Shown: piece after piece, positions 18,995-27,964 of the stretch
Layout of the letters: the number at the start of each line of letters is the position of its first letter
Numbering within the stretch: the stretch's first letter is position 1
Source of the DNA: Caecitellus pseudoparvulus
Lineage: Eukaryota > Bigyra: Bicosoecida
Assembly (NCBI GenBank): GCA_965644315.1
Contig: CBFFRQ010000069.1
Location: forward strand, 1,116,001 to 1,180,000
DNA length: 64,000 bases
Direction: 5' to 3'
Translations under genes and position numbers: made by a program
The notes under the pieces: model-generated
The model's database searches: none
Seen by the model: only the letters and a program-made list of their open reading frames with translations
Told to the model about the DNA's origin: nothing

Positions 18995-20152
18995 ATGGAT
19001 GTTTCTGAGCAGCTGGAGGTGTTGCAAGCGGCAGTTGTTGCATTCAGCGCTGAAATTTCTCAGATTCTTGAGCTCACACATGCTCTGCAAGGGTGCCATG
19101 GCTGGTCAGTAGCCATGGTGAGCAGTGGCCTTCCTGCTGCAGTCCACGTTGTGCAGGTGAGAGAGTTCATCGCCTTGCTTGGTGTGTAGCACACGCATGC
19201 AGCTTGGCGCCGATTCTTTCGACAGAGTATAAGAGATCTCATGCATTCCATGCACTCAGTGCAGCACCATATCGATTCCCACAGCCTTGAAGCATCCGGG
19301 GATGAGGGAGAAGACTTCTTAGCGTCAGCTGTTGATGCTGTGGCAGGCAGCCGTGCGAAGCTCCAGGAAGCTACCACTGCTGCCCGTTGCATATGTGCCG
19401 CGGCCCCAACATCTCAAGCAGCGCACCTTTCATCAGCTTGTGCTCTCCCAAGTGACTTGCCTTGCTTCTCCCTCGTTCGTCCACTTCAGGCAAGGCAGGT
19501 GGCCGGGTCAATCTCCATGCTCGCAGCGTACCCTGCGACCCGGCCGCTTGCAAGGGCATTTAATGAGCTCAGGGAGGAAGGCATGTCACTCTTAAGGCTC
19601 CATAAAACAACCGCTGGATGGTCAGGTGCTGTTGCCTGCAATCAGCTTGTCCCTGCGGCGTTGGCTCTCTCTCCGACTCCAAGTGCCCAACAGCCAAGTG
19701 AGGTGGGGGAATCGAAGACTCTCGAGGTGCTTCTCGGAATCCAAGGAGGAAAGCCATGCTCGAGTGAATGGAGGGTAAAACACCCAGTGGCATTGGAGCG
19801 CATGCAGCTATTTTATGGGGCGAATGAGGATGGCGCTGAGCTGGCGAGTCATGACGCTCTGAGAGCTGCAGAGGACGCTGTCTTGTCTGAGGAGCTCTCT
19901 GGCCTTGCAGCATCATTAAAGGAGGCTTCTCTGTCTCTGCAGCTGACGTTGCAAGGCGACATGGCTGTTCTGGACAGCACAGAGCGCGCGATCCAAGGAA
20001 ACCTCGCCTCCATTTCCACCACCTCAACGGAGCTGGCCGCCCAGAGCGCGGGTGCCACCTTTACTTTCTTTGGAACGCTGCTCCTCCTAGGCGCTTGTGG
20101 AATTATGTTTGTGGCAACCTACCTTGCCATTCGGTTCCTTCCCAAGGTATGA
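18995..20152 (+). CDS. USE1: USE1-like ER SNARE (two exons)
   Basis: Exon 1 is 18995-19156 and starts at an ATG in CACAATGG context. Exon 2 is 19226-20152 and ends in TGA. The 69-nt intron runs from GTGAGA to a pyrimidine-rich TTTCGACAG and keeps phase 0, giving about 362 residues. The C-terminal third is typical of USE1: an EEL-x-G-L-A-x-S-L-K-E-A-S start, heptads through D-S-T-E-R-A-I-Q-G-N, then a tail anchor of about 20 hydrophobic residues ending IRFLPKV. An Asp falls where USE1 proteins have Asp rather than Gln at the SNARE central layer. USE1 acts with Sec20, Ufe1/syntaxin-18 and Sec22 in Golgi-to-ER fusion. The N-terminal half is helical and poorly conserved, and exon 1 could be split further. 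Identity is firm for the C-terminus, less so for the exact 5' end. Confidence 0.8.
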
Positions 20153-20165
20153 GGTAGTCTGGAAT

Positions 20166-22590
20166 TCATTTGAATGTTCCTGTCGCAGGCGCGGAGGCAC
20201 CTGTGACTGGCACGGGGTCGAACCCCATCGCAACCCTGTACTTCCTCCGCTCAGTATTCGTGAGCTTGTCACTGAGCCAGTTCCCGCTCGACGTGCGCTC
20301 ACGAAACCGCTTGCGCTTGTTGCCATCAAAGATTCGCTCCAAGTCGCACGTGCTAATTTCAGCGAAGATCAAGTCAGGATCCGGCCCCCCAGTGCCGTAT
20401 TGAGCATGAAGGGAAGACTCCAAGTTCTTACCGCGCGCCCAGTCTGGAATGTGTTTCTTTTGTTTAACTTCGTCTTCGTCATCAGAGCTCTCCTCCTTGT
20501 CGCTCATGACATAGTTCGCCTCAGCTTGAGTCGCACTCACCGCCGGCACTGGAGGCTGAGGAGGTGGTACCTCCACTGCGGGCTGCCCCTGGTGAGCGGG
20601 TTCAGCTTGAGCAGGCGGGTGGCATACAGCGCTCGGGAGTTGCGGAAAAGATGGGGCTGCAGCTGACAAAGGGGCTGACGGAGGTGGGGCTGCCAGGGCG
20701 CCCAGTCCACTTGCTGTAGGTGCCGGCTCAGCCCCCACTTTCTGCATCTGCGCATGCGTGCCGTGTGAGGCTGGTCCCACCTGTGCAGCAGCAAGGGCCA
20801 CTTCTGAGACCGTGGAAGCTGTAGAGCTTGCAGCGGACGACGCGCTCTCAACAGATTCATGCGCGCCACTGCCTTGCTGCCGAGGCGGGCCCACCTCAGT
20901 CCTCGCAGGGTCAGCTGGCTGAGCTTCAAGAGCAGTCGCTGCAGACGGTCTGATGCTGGGTGCTGCCTCACGTGCAGTGCTGGGAGGCGCAGGGGATGAC
21001 TTGGCCTGGCCGCTGCGTTCTGCAGCTGCAGCTCGAGCTTTTTGCTTTGCCAGCCATTCACGCTCTCGAGCCCGCGCACGCTCACGAGCCGCCTTCGCAG
21101 CCGCCATAATTTGCTCCTCTTCACTCAACTCAGCTGATGCTGGTGCTGGGGGGTGCTGAGTTGCGGCTTCAGACTCTGTGGTTGCAACAGGCAGTGCTGC
21201 TGCCCCAGATTGAGTGCCTAAGTCCCCACTCTCCCCCACGTGGGTGGGACAACTTCGGGCATCCTCTTGAACGGTGGGCTTCTCCACTGATGGCGGCGGC
21301 GTCGTTCTGTGCCCCTTGAGCGCAGCTGAGATGGAGTCTTTGGACACAGAACTGACATCGGCCACAGGGCTGCTGGCAGCAGGTGCCCGCTCAGCAGAGT
21401 CAGAAGTGCGGATAGCTTCGCCTACGTCAGCCGAGGCTTCAGGTTTGGGTTCAGGCTCGGCTTCGGCCTCCGCATCAGCCTCTGGTGGCATGACCAAATC
21501 AATGCCTGCCTGAGATGAGGCGTGCGATGCAGGTGAATCCATGGTTTGTGCAGCTTCGGGAAGTGGCTTCGGAGGTGACGTGCTTTCAGGAGCTGCCGCC
21601 GGGATAGGTTGACCTGCAGAGTCACTATGTGCAGGCGCCTCTGGCTTCTTCAAGCAGGCATGCTCTGCATCTTCCTCCCGAGGCGATACTGTGTAGTCTG
21701 TTGTCTGGGCAGCCACTGGTTCATCAACTTCTTCAGGTGCTGGCTGCCCTGCGCTGGACGCAGGCGAGGCAGCAACTTGGCTGGACTGCTTGGCAGTCTC
21801 CCAACGCTTGCGGGCATCTTGGACCAGTGCTGCGCGAAGTCGTGCAATGAGTTCTTTCTTAACCCCCCCCTTCACCAAGCCACGTTTGCCGAGCTCTTTG
21901 CGGAGCTGCACCACCTTCAGGCCTGCTGGGTCGAACTCCAGCTCCAGCTCGTCATCGCCTGGCACCTGAACACTCGCTTCACTCGCTGCATCAGATGAGC
22001 AGCTTCGCTTCCTCGCTTTGTTGCGCGAATTCCCGTCCTTGGCGACTTCATTGGATTCCTGTGAGGGTAATGGGTGGCATGGTTGGCTTGCACCACTGGC
22101 ACAAGGACAAGCATGTCACGCACGGAATCCAGCGATGCCCTTTTCCCCCCTCCAACTGCACCGGAGACGTGAAAAACGTGGTAGTGAAGCAAAGGCAAGT
22201 TGATAGCAGCATGGTAATGCCTGTCTCACCGTTCTTGCTCACTGCTCCAGAGATCGACTGCGAAGAGAGGCGGGCGCCGTGCGCCCTTTGCGCGCTAACG
22301 GGCGGACAAAGCAACCTCACCACAGCATCAGACTCGACGTCAGACTCGGGTTCTACCCCAACTAGAATACTGTGAAGCAAAAATACATCGATTGAAGCAA
22401 CCTTTGGTCACTCGTTTGTCTTCAAAGGAACGTACGGAGTATGAAGCTCATGAATGGCGCGGAATTTGACCTTCACCCAGTCAGAGATACCCGCCGCGCT
22501 GGCATCTAGCTTTTCGCCGTACGAGTCACAAAGGCGATTGAGCTTGTTCACAAGTTGATCAAACGGAGTCTTGCTGTGGGGTGGCTCCAT
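20166..22590 (-). CDS. INCENP: Inner centromere protein INCENP with N-terminal SAP domain (three exons)
   Basis: The exons on the minus strand are 22590-22436, 22369-22243 and 22058-20166, giving 724 residues. Intron 1 starts GTACGT and ends in a T-rich TTGCTTCACAG (phase 2). Intron 2 starts GTGAGC and ends CTCACAG (phase 0). The C-terminus (about residues 631-705) is a textbook IN-box, which binds and activates Aurora kinase: IPDWARGKNLE, then DPDLIFAE, CDLERIF, RFRERTSSGNW (with the Aurora-phosphorylated TSS motif) and RKYRVAMGF. Residues about 137-172 form a SAP motif (DPAGLKVVQLRKEL, RGLVKGG, KKELIARL), a DNA-binding helix-turn-helix not usual in INCENP. A short charged helix near 21000-21110 could match the single alpha helix of animal INCENP. 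The first exon has a helix with L.RLCDSYGEKL and a Trp that may be the survivin/borealin-binding N-terminus. Confidence 0.85.
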
Positions 22591-22763
22591 CTTCACACGT
22601 TGAGCTCAAGCTCCGAGAACCTCGCAGTTTCGCGCAACGAAAACGCCAAAAGTGACACCTAGCGGATGGTGTGCCACGCAGCAGGTGCATCTGCGGCCAA
22701 GGAGGCTTCCTTCCAGGCTGAGCAAGGACGAAAAGGGTGTTTATTTTTGGGCGATAATCTGAT

Positions 22764-25715
22764 CTACCTCCTCCCCCTTTGACTCATGCCCCTCTCTTCC
22801 TCGATATCTCCAAGAAGCAGTGACACCTCCATGTCGCTTGTGCCTCCGCCAATGACCATGTGCCCTGCGGTGCTACCACGGCGCGAAGGACTTGCAGGAG
22901 TCTGAGCAGAGCCCTCTCCGCTCGCGCCTACATGCTTTACTTCAATCTTCAGCTCCGAGCCGGGCACAAAACTCCGCTCCGACACAGTTACGGACATGCC
23001 TTTCTTTGCTGCCAGCTCGTTGAGAAGTGGGCAAACCATGAGCTTCAGGCCAGCAGAGACAGCTTCTGAGGGGTTTTTCAAGGACAAGCAACGAGAAGAT
23101 TCGTCAATGGGAGAAGCAGCCTTGCGCAACCACCCCATCAGACGTGCCTGCTCCTTCTCCTCGGCTGTGATGAAGTTGATAATCTCCACGATTGGAGGGG
23201 AATCCAGCGATATGGAACCCGATAGCGGGGCACTGTCGAGGGAGATGACATTCCACTCGAGCTTGGACTCTGCAATGTCAAGTCTCTGCTGCAAGCTGGA
23301 CAGCGTATGCTCGAGTTCTGACACTTTGGTTGACTTGGCACTGAGCGCGATCTGAGCCTCGGTTTTTTCACTTTCGCAAGCTTCGATGAGCTGCATCGCA
23401 TCATCAAGTTGCTGCTGCTTAACTTTGGCCGAGTCCCTCAACTGCTCAAGTTCTTTCGAGTCCGCAGAGCAGGCTGCCATACATGTCGCCAAAGCTAAGC
23501 TTTGGCTCTCAAGCTCTGACTCACTTCCTCGCAACTTCGCTACCACAGCGGTCAACTTTGCCCGTACTTCGCCGAGAGACACACGTGCAGCATCACGTTG
23601 AGCCTCCGCCGCCTCCCGTGCAGCCGTCACACTGGCCACCTCCTCACGCAGACCAGACACCTCTGCCTCCGCCGCCTCCCGTGCAGTCGTCACACTGGCC
23701 ACCTCCTCGCGCAGACCAGACACCTCTGCCTCCGCCGCCTCCCGTGCAGCCGTCACACTGGCCACCTCCTCGCGCAGACCAGACACCTCTGCCTCCGCCG
23801 CCTCCCGTGCAGCCGTCACACTGGCCACCTCCTCGCGCAGACCAGACACCTCTGCCTCCGCCGCCTCCCGTGCAGCCGTCACACTGGCCACCTCCTCACG
23901 CAGACCAGACACCTCTGCCTCCGCCGCCTCCCGTGCAGCCGTCACACTGGCCACCTCCTCGCGCAGACCAGACACCTCTGCCTCCGCCGCCTCCCGTGCA
24001 GCCGTCACACTGGCCACCTCCTCGCGCAGACCAGACACCTCTGCCTCCGCCGCCTCCCGTGCAGCCGTCACACTGGCCACCTCCTCGCGCAGACCAGACA
24101 CCTCTGCCTCCGCCGCCTCCCGTGCAGCCGTCACACTGGCCACCTCCTCACGCAGACCAGACACCTCTGCCTCCGCCGCCTCCCGTGCAGCCGTCACACT
24201 GGCCACCTCCTCGCGCAGACCAGACACCTCTGCCTCCGCCGCCTCCCGTGCAGCCGTCACACTGGCCACCTCCTCGCGCAGACCAGACACCTCTGCCTCC
24301 GCCGCCTCCCGTGCAGTCGTCACACTGGCCACCTCCTCGCGCAGACCAGACACCTCTGCCTCCGCCGCCTCCCGTGCAGCCGTCACACTGGCCACCTCCT
24401 CGCGCAGACCAGACACCTCTGCCTCCGCCGCCTCCCGTGCAGCCGTCACACTGGCCACCTCCTCACGCAGACCAGACACCTCTGCCTCCGCCGCCTCCCG
24501 TGCAGCCGTCACACTGGCCACCTCCTCGCGCAGACCAGACACCTCTGCCTCCGCCGCCTCCCGTGCAGTCGTCACACTGGCCACCTCCTCGCGCAGACCA
24601 GACACCTCTGCCTCCGCCGCCTCCCGTGCAGCCGTCACACTGGCCACCTCCTCACGCAGACCAGACACCTCTGCCTCCGCCGCCTCCCGTGCAGCCGTCA
24701 CACTGGCCACCTCCTCACGCAGACCAGACACCTCTGCCTCCGCCGCCTCCCGTGCAGTCGTCACACTGGCCACCTCCTCACGCAGACCAGACACCTCTGC
24801 CTCCGCCGCCTCCCGTGCAGCCGTCACACTGGCCACCTCCTCACGCAGACCAGACACCTCTGCCTCCGCCGCCTCCCGTGCAGTCGTCACACTGGCCACC
24901 TCTCCATATTGACCGGGCACAGTTCCATCAATTTGCTCGTTCGGTTTCGTTGACGTCGCAGTGCCGATCTCGGATACCGCGCTCAAACCATCACTGGCTG
25001 GCATGGCAGCAGCTTCTAGCTCAGAAATCCGTGAGCGAGCTTGGGCTAGATCGTGCTGGAGCGATCTGAGTTGCTGGCTGCTTGTTTCAGCATCGAGCAC
25101 GCTCTCTGCTGCTGTACAGGTAGTGGGGTGCGCACCTTCCCCACGGGATTCTGCCATGCCCGGCGTTTCTACTGAAGCAGTAGACGCTGCGCGGAGAGAC
25201 TCCAGCTCAGACTCTAAGCGGGAAATTTCCTCATGCTGAAGTGTCTTGACAGCCTCCACCTCTCGTCGAATCTGCGCTTCGTGCTCAGCGCTAGCAGAGG
25301 CAAGCTGTGCCTCGTACTTTTCTCGACAAGCTTGCACAGCAGATTTTTTCGACTCAGCTTGGCTGCCCAAGGCCCTTTCTGTATCTGCGAGCCGCTGCTG
25401 AAGCTCCTCCACCGCTTGGTGTGAAGTGTGGCTGCGCCAGCGCACGAATGCTTGGCGGATGGAATCGAGCCTTCGTCGACGACGCCCTGTCCGTTCCCAA
25501 AGCATCAAGTGAGACAGTAGCACTTTCAAACTAGGTTTACCATTTCGGCTCCCTTGCGAGGAGAGATCGTCCATCCATTTTCGCGTCGCTGCCGTGCTTG
25601 GGAGCGGCGTTTCGCCGCTGGGGCTGAGGCTCCGCTGAAACGCCAACAGCGGGCCAAGCACAGCAGCATTGGAAACTGCTCCGATAAATGAAGCACTCAT
25701 GGCGGCTCTTTCCAT
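22764..25715 (-). CDS. Coiled-coil protein with 21 near-identical 21-residue repeats
   Basis: The frame is intronless. I chose the ATG at 25715, in a GCCGCCATG neighbourhood (a second Met follows at 25700), because the open frame further upstream runs into the 3' end of the Sec14-GOLD gene. This gives 983 residues. The N-terminal 100 residues are Ser/Ala-rich and then basic (a RRRRRLD run). From about residue 170 the protein is helical with heptads. The centre is 21 tandem copies of a 21-residue unit (three heptads: it opens REEVASV and closes AEVSGL), so the repeat extends one coil without breaking register. After it comes more coiled coil, then a non-coil C-terminus with GWLRKAASPIDES, SLKNPSEAV, VCPLLNELA and a Ser-rich end. 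I do not recognise that C-terminus. A cytoskeletal or tethering role is possible but unproven. Confidence 0.8.
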   Translation of the reverse strand: MERAAMSASFIGAVSNAAVLGPLLAFQRSLSPSGETPLPSTAATRKWMDDLSSQGSRNGKPSLKVLLSHLMLWERTGRRRRRLDSIRQAFVRWRSHTSHQAVEELQQRLADTERALGSQAESKKSAVQACREKYEAQLASASAEHEAQIRREVEAVKTLQHEEISRLESELESLRAASTASVETPGMAESRGEGAHPTTCTAAESVLDAETSSQQLRSLQHDLAQARSRISELEAAAMPASDGLSAVSEIGTATSTKPNEQIDGTVPGQYGEVASVTTAREAAEAEVSGLREEVASVTAAREAAEAEVSGLREEVASVTTAREAAEAEVSGLREEVASVTAAREAAEAEVSGLREEVASVTAAREAAEAEVSGLREEVASVTTAREAAEAEVSGLREEVASVTAAREAAEAEVSGLREEVASVTAAREAAEAEVSGLREEVASVTAAREAAEAEVSGLREEVASVTTAREAAEAEVSGLREEVASVTAAREAAEAEVSGLREEVASVTAAREAAEAEVSGLREEVASVTAAREAAEAEVSGLREEVASVTAAREAAEAEVSGLREEVASVTAAREAAEAEVSGLREEVASVTAAREAAEAEVSGLREEVASVTAAREAAEAEVSGLREEVASVTAAREAAEAEVSGLREEVASVTAAREAAEAEVSGLREEVASVTTAREAAEAEVSGLREEVASVTAAREAAEAQRDAARVSLGEVRAKLTAVVAKLRGSESELESQSLALATCMAACSADSKELEQLRDSAKVKQQQLDDAMQLIEACESEKTEAQIALSAKSTKVSELEHTLSSLQQRLDIAESKLEWNVISLDSAPLSGSISLDSPPIVEIINFITAEEKEQARLMGWLRKAASPIDESSRCLSLKNPSEAVSAGLKLMVCPLLNELAAKKGMSVTVSERSFVPGSELKIEVKHVGASGEGSAQTPASPSRRGSTAGHMVIGGGTSDMEVSLLLGDIEEERGMSQRGRR
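23606..24905. repeat. 63-bp coding minisatellite, about 21 copies
   Basis: The 63-bp unit recurs head to tail with very few differences. Two sites vary systematically: CTC(A/G)CGCAG, which is silent on the coding strand, and GCAG(C/T)CGTC, which switches Ala and Thr. The length is an exact multiple of three and of the coiled-coil heptad. It therefore reads open in several frames on both strands. Confidence 0.97.
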
Positions 25716-25861
25716 ACACTGGGCATCAATTGGGGTCAAGCTGTGGTGAAATGTGTGGTAGGTGCACTCACAACATGCATTCACGTAGAATCCCACGCAG
25801 CTTTTCGAAGGCAAAGCTGGCGCGTCGCGCCAGGCATCAAGCACGCCAGTAATCTGAAAGA

Positions 25862-27724
25862 CTACCTGTGGGGAACAGTTTTCGCTTTGCTTGCTGCCCG
25901 GGCAGAGATCCACTGGGGCTGCATCGACAGGCTCTCTGCCATGCCATCCTTGGACCAAACTGTCAGGCGCCTGGCAATCACTTTCGACTTCATCCAAGAG
26001 TAAGCATTGCTCCACCGTAGAACAACCACATGGGCGCCCTTTCCCTCGGGCCTCACAAAGTGAGAGGTTTTGGGAGAGTCTTCTGCGACGGTGGGCGCTG
26101 CAGCTCCAGCACCTGCAGCTGCAGGAGGAGTGGCTTGCTCTGCGCTAGGAGGCTCAGCGCTGCCAGAGGGGGCCTCAGGTTCTGCTTCAGAAGCCTGCGG
26201 CTGCAGCGAAGTCGTCACATTCGGCCGGGGTGGACTTGCTGACCAGTATGCGCCCAAACGCGGAACTGCCCACGTGGAGCTGCTGTTGTACCTGACACTT
26301 GGCAGGCTGGCCTCCACCGGGTAGTGGCTCTTTGCCTGCTTCACACGCCCAGCTGACTGGATGCAGTGCCATGCTTCTGTGGGTGTGTGTTTGAAGGACT
26401 TGGCTCTCAGCGATTGAAAGCCGTAGACCTCGCTGGCTCCGCTGAACGGTACTTCATGGCCTAAGACGGCCGACTCTGTGCTTCCATCGTCATACATACT
26501 TGCTTTGACGCGCACCACAGCGTACCCTGTTTGCGAGTCGCCCACTGGTGGAGACACATCACACTCAGCGGGCAGGCCAGCCCGCAGCGCCTCAGAGGGT
26601 GGAAGCAGGTATGCACTGAACTCAACGTCCCGGCTGTCCGACACGCTGAACTCCCAAGACAAAGCTTCGCCTTCTGCAAGTACGACTGCGAGCTCACAAA
26701 CTCGCCCTGCGGCCAACTCGATGGTCTCACCTTCTGAACCAAAGCCAGCTGCAAAGTGGGGTGGCAATACTCCACCCAAGTGGATGCCGTGGTCTGTTGT
26801 GCTGCCGCCAAGCACATCAGGCAGAGAGGCAACGTCGATGCCCTTGGCCTCAAGAGCAGCGGAAAACTTGCTCCCATGAATGGAAATTTTGTTCCGCGTT
26901 CCTTCGTCCAAGAAAACAGACACGATGGCCCAGATGCCGGTGAAGAAAGCAGGTGCGTTCACCAGGCTAACAGTGCGGACAACTTCAGGATAGTTGTCTT
27001 CCTCAAGCCTTACACGCTTCTGGATGGCGGCATACACTGCAGGGGTCGCATGCCTCATGGCCAAACCGGCCATGTCCACAATGCAGTTCATCTTGTGGCG
27101 GCTTGTGCCATCAGCAGCACGGCAACTGCGCATGAACTCCTCTTGGCACTCATGATACCAACACACGTATCGCAGAAAGTCCTCCTCCCCGAGAGCATCG
27201 AACACTGGGGCAATATCAGTTCTACCCGTGAACTCGAGAAGGACCGGGAAACCATCCTGCAGCACGGCCCGGCAGAGTCTCATCTTCAGCTAGACATGCA
27301 TGGTAGGCTCGGCAGACATACCTTGTCTCTCCCGAAGAAGCTGCTGGGGTAGTACTTACGGAGGACCTCAGGCTCCCAAAACCACTCCCTAACCGTGTCT
27401 GCTTTGAACTCCTGCGCCAAGCGAGTGCAGCGAGCGCTCCAGGCTCTGCTGAGTACGTGCGGAATTCGCACTCAAAGCTCATACCTTGCGCCATGTCAGT
27501 GCTTCGCGGTACTGCGCTTCGGCAGCATCCAGGTCCTTCTTCCTGGCGCAAATGAATCTATGCAGACACTGTGGGGACTTCCAGTACTCTGATGCCTCAA
27601 CATCGCCAGTGCGCTTGCGCAGCTGCTGGACCAGATCCCACTCCTCATCAGAGTGCACGAACGTCGCTCGCCCAGCAGCCTCGGCAGCGCTCGTTGCCGC
27701 AGGGCCTTCCTCTTTTGCCGCCAT
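25862..27724 (-). CDS. CRAL-TRIO (Sec14-like) and GOLD domain protein (three exons)
   Basis: The exons on the minus strand are 27724-27485, 27411-27322 and 27256-25862 (574 residues). Both introns (73 and 65 nt, GTATGAG...GCGCAG and GTATGT...CTGCAG) are phase 0. The splices restore family motifs: TWRK joins EFKADTV, and GRDK joins DGFPVLLEF. Residues about 20-110 are the CRAL-TRIO N-terminal helices (RFICARKKDLDAAEAQY, then WRKEF). Residues 110-285 are the lipid-binding lobe (NCIVDMAGL, VSLVNAPAFF, KISIHG, LPDVLGG). Residues about 320-560 are a GOLD domain whose last strands read GAHVVVLRWSNAYSWMKSK. The GOLD domain is interrupted by a Pro/Ala/Glu-rich stretch. Proteins of this type, such as SEC14L and plant patellins, move or sense phosphoinositides or other lipids at membranes. 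The specific lipid cannot be predicted. Confidence 0.85.
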
Positions 27725-27964
27725 GGTTGCCTAGCAAATTAGCTCTTGAGTTCCAGGCACGTGACGGACGGTTGCATCAATAGTGCCGGCGCGAACAGTG
27801 TGACCGACAGTCCCTAGAAATTTGACAGCTTGTGTGCACCGACGCTTGCAAGTTCAAAACCAATGTCCTCCACACCTCAGAGTGAGGCTGGCCCTGCAAG
27901 TTGCTTATGAGCACCTTGTGGTGAGCTGCTTCGGCACGAGGCTTCTTTCAACGCGACAGCAGAC
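27725..27964. promoter_or_regulatory. Divergent intergenic region between Sec14-GOLD and EMC1
   Basis: These 240 bp separate two start codons on opposite strands and must contain both promoters and both 5' untranslated regions. No TATA box or other clear core motif could be identified by eye. Confidence 0.5.

Noticed and set aside
22408-22596. Independent small protein gene of about 60 residues
   Set aside because: It has a strong internal splice donor that joins in phase to INCENP exons, and INCENP otherwise lacks an ATG. I treat it as INCENP exon 1.
23606-24905. CRISPR-like array
   Set aside because: Units are directly adjacent with no unique spacers, lie inside a coding frame, and the genome is eukaryotic.
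23483-25069. Long plus-strand frames across the minisatellite, including a proline-rich PPPPPVQPSHWPPP-type protein
   Set aside because: The 63-bp unit is a multiple of three, so any frame without a stop in one unit stays open through all copies. The minus-strand coiled-coil frame extends well beyond the array on both sides and makes biological sense. The plus-strand frames depend almost wholly on the array.
25716-26015. Upstream extension of the coiled-coil gene to a start near 26015
   Set aside because: This stretch lies antisense-free but in another frame of the Sec14-GOLD coding end on the same strand. The ATGs at 25715 and 25700 are in good context outside that gene.
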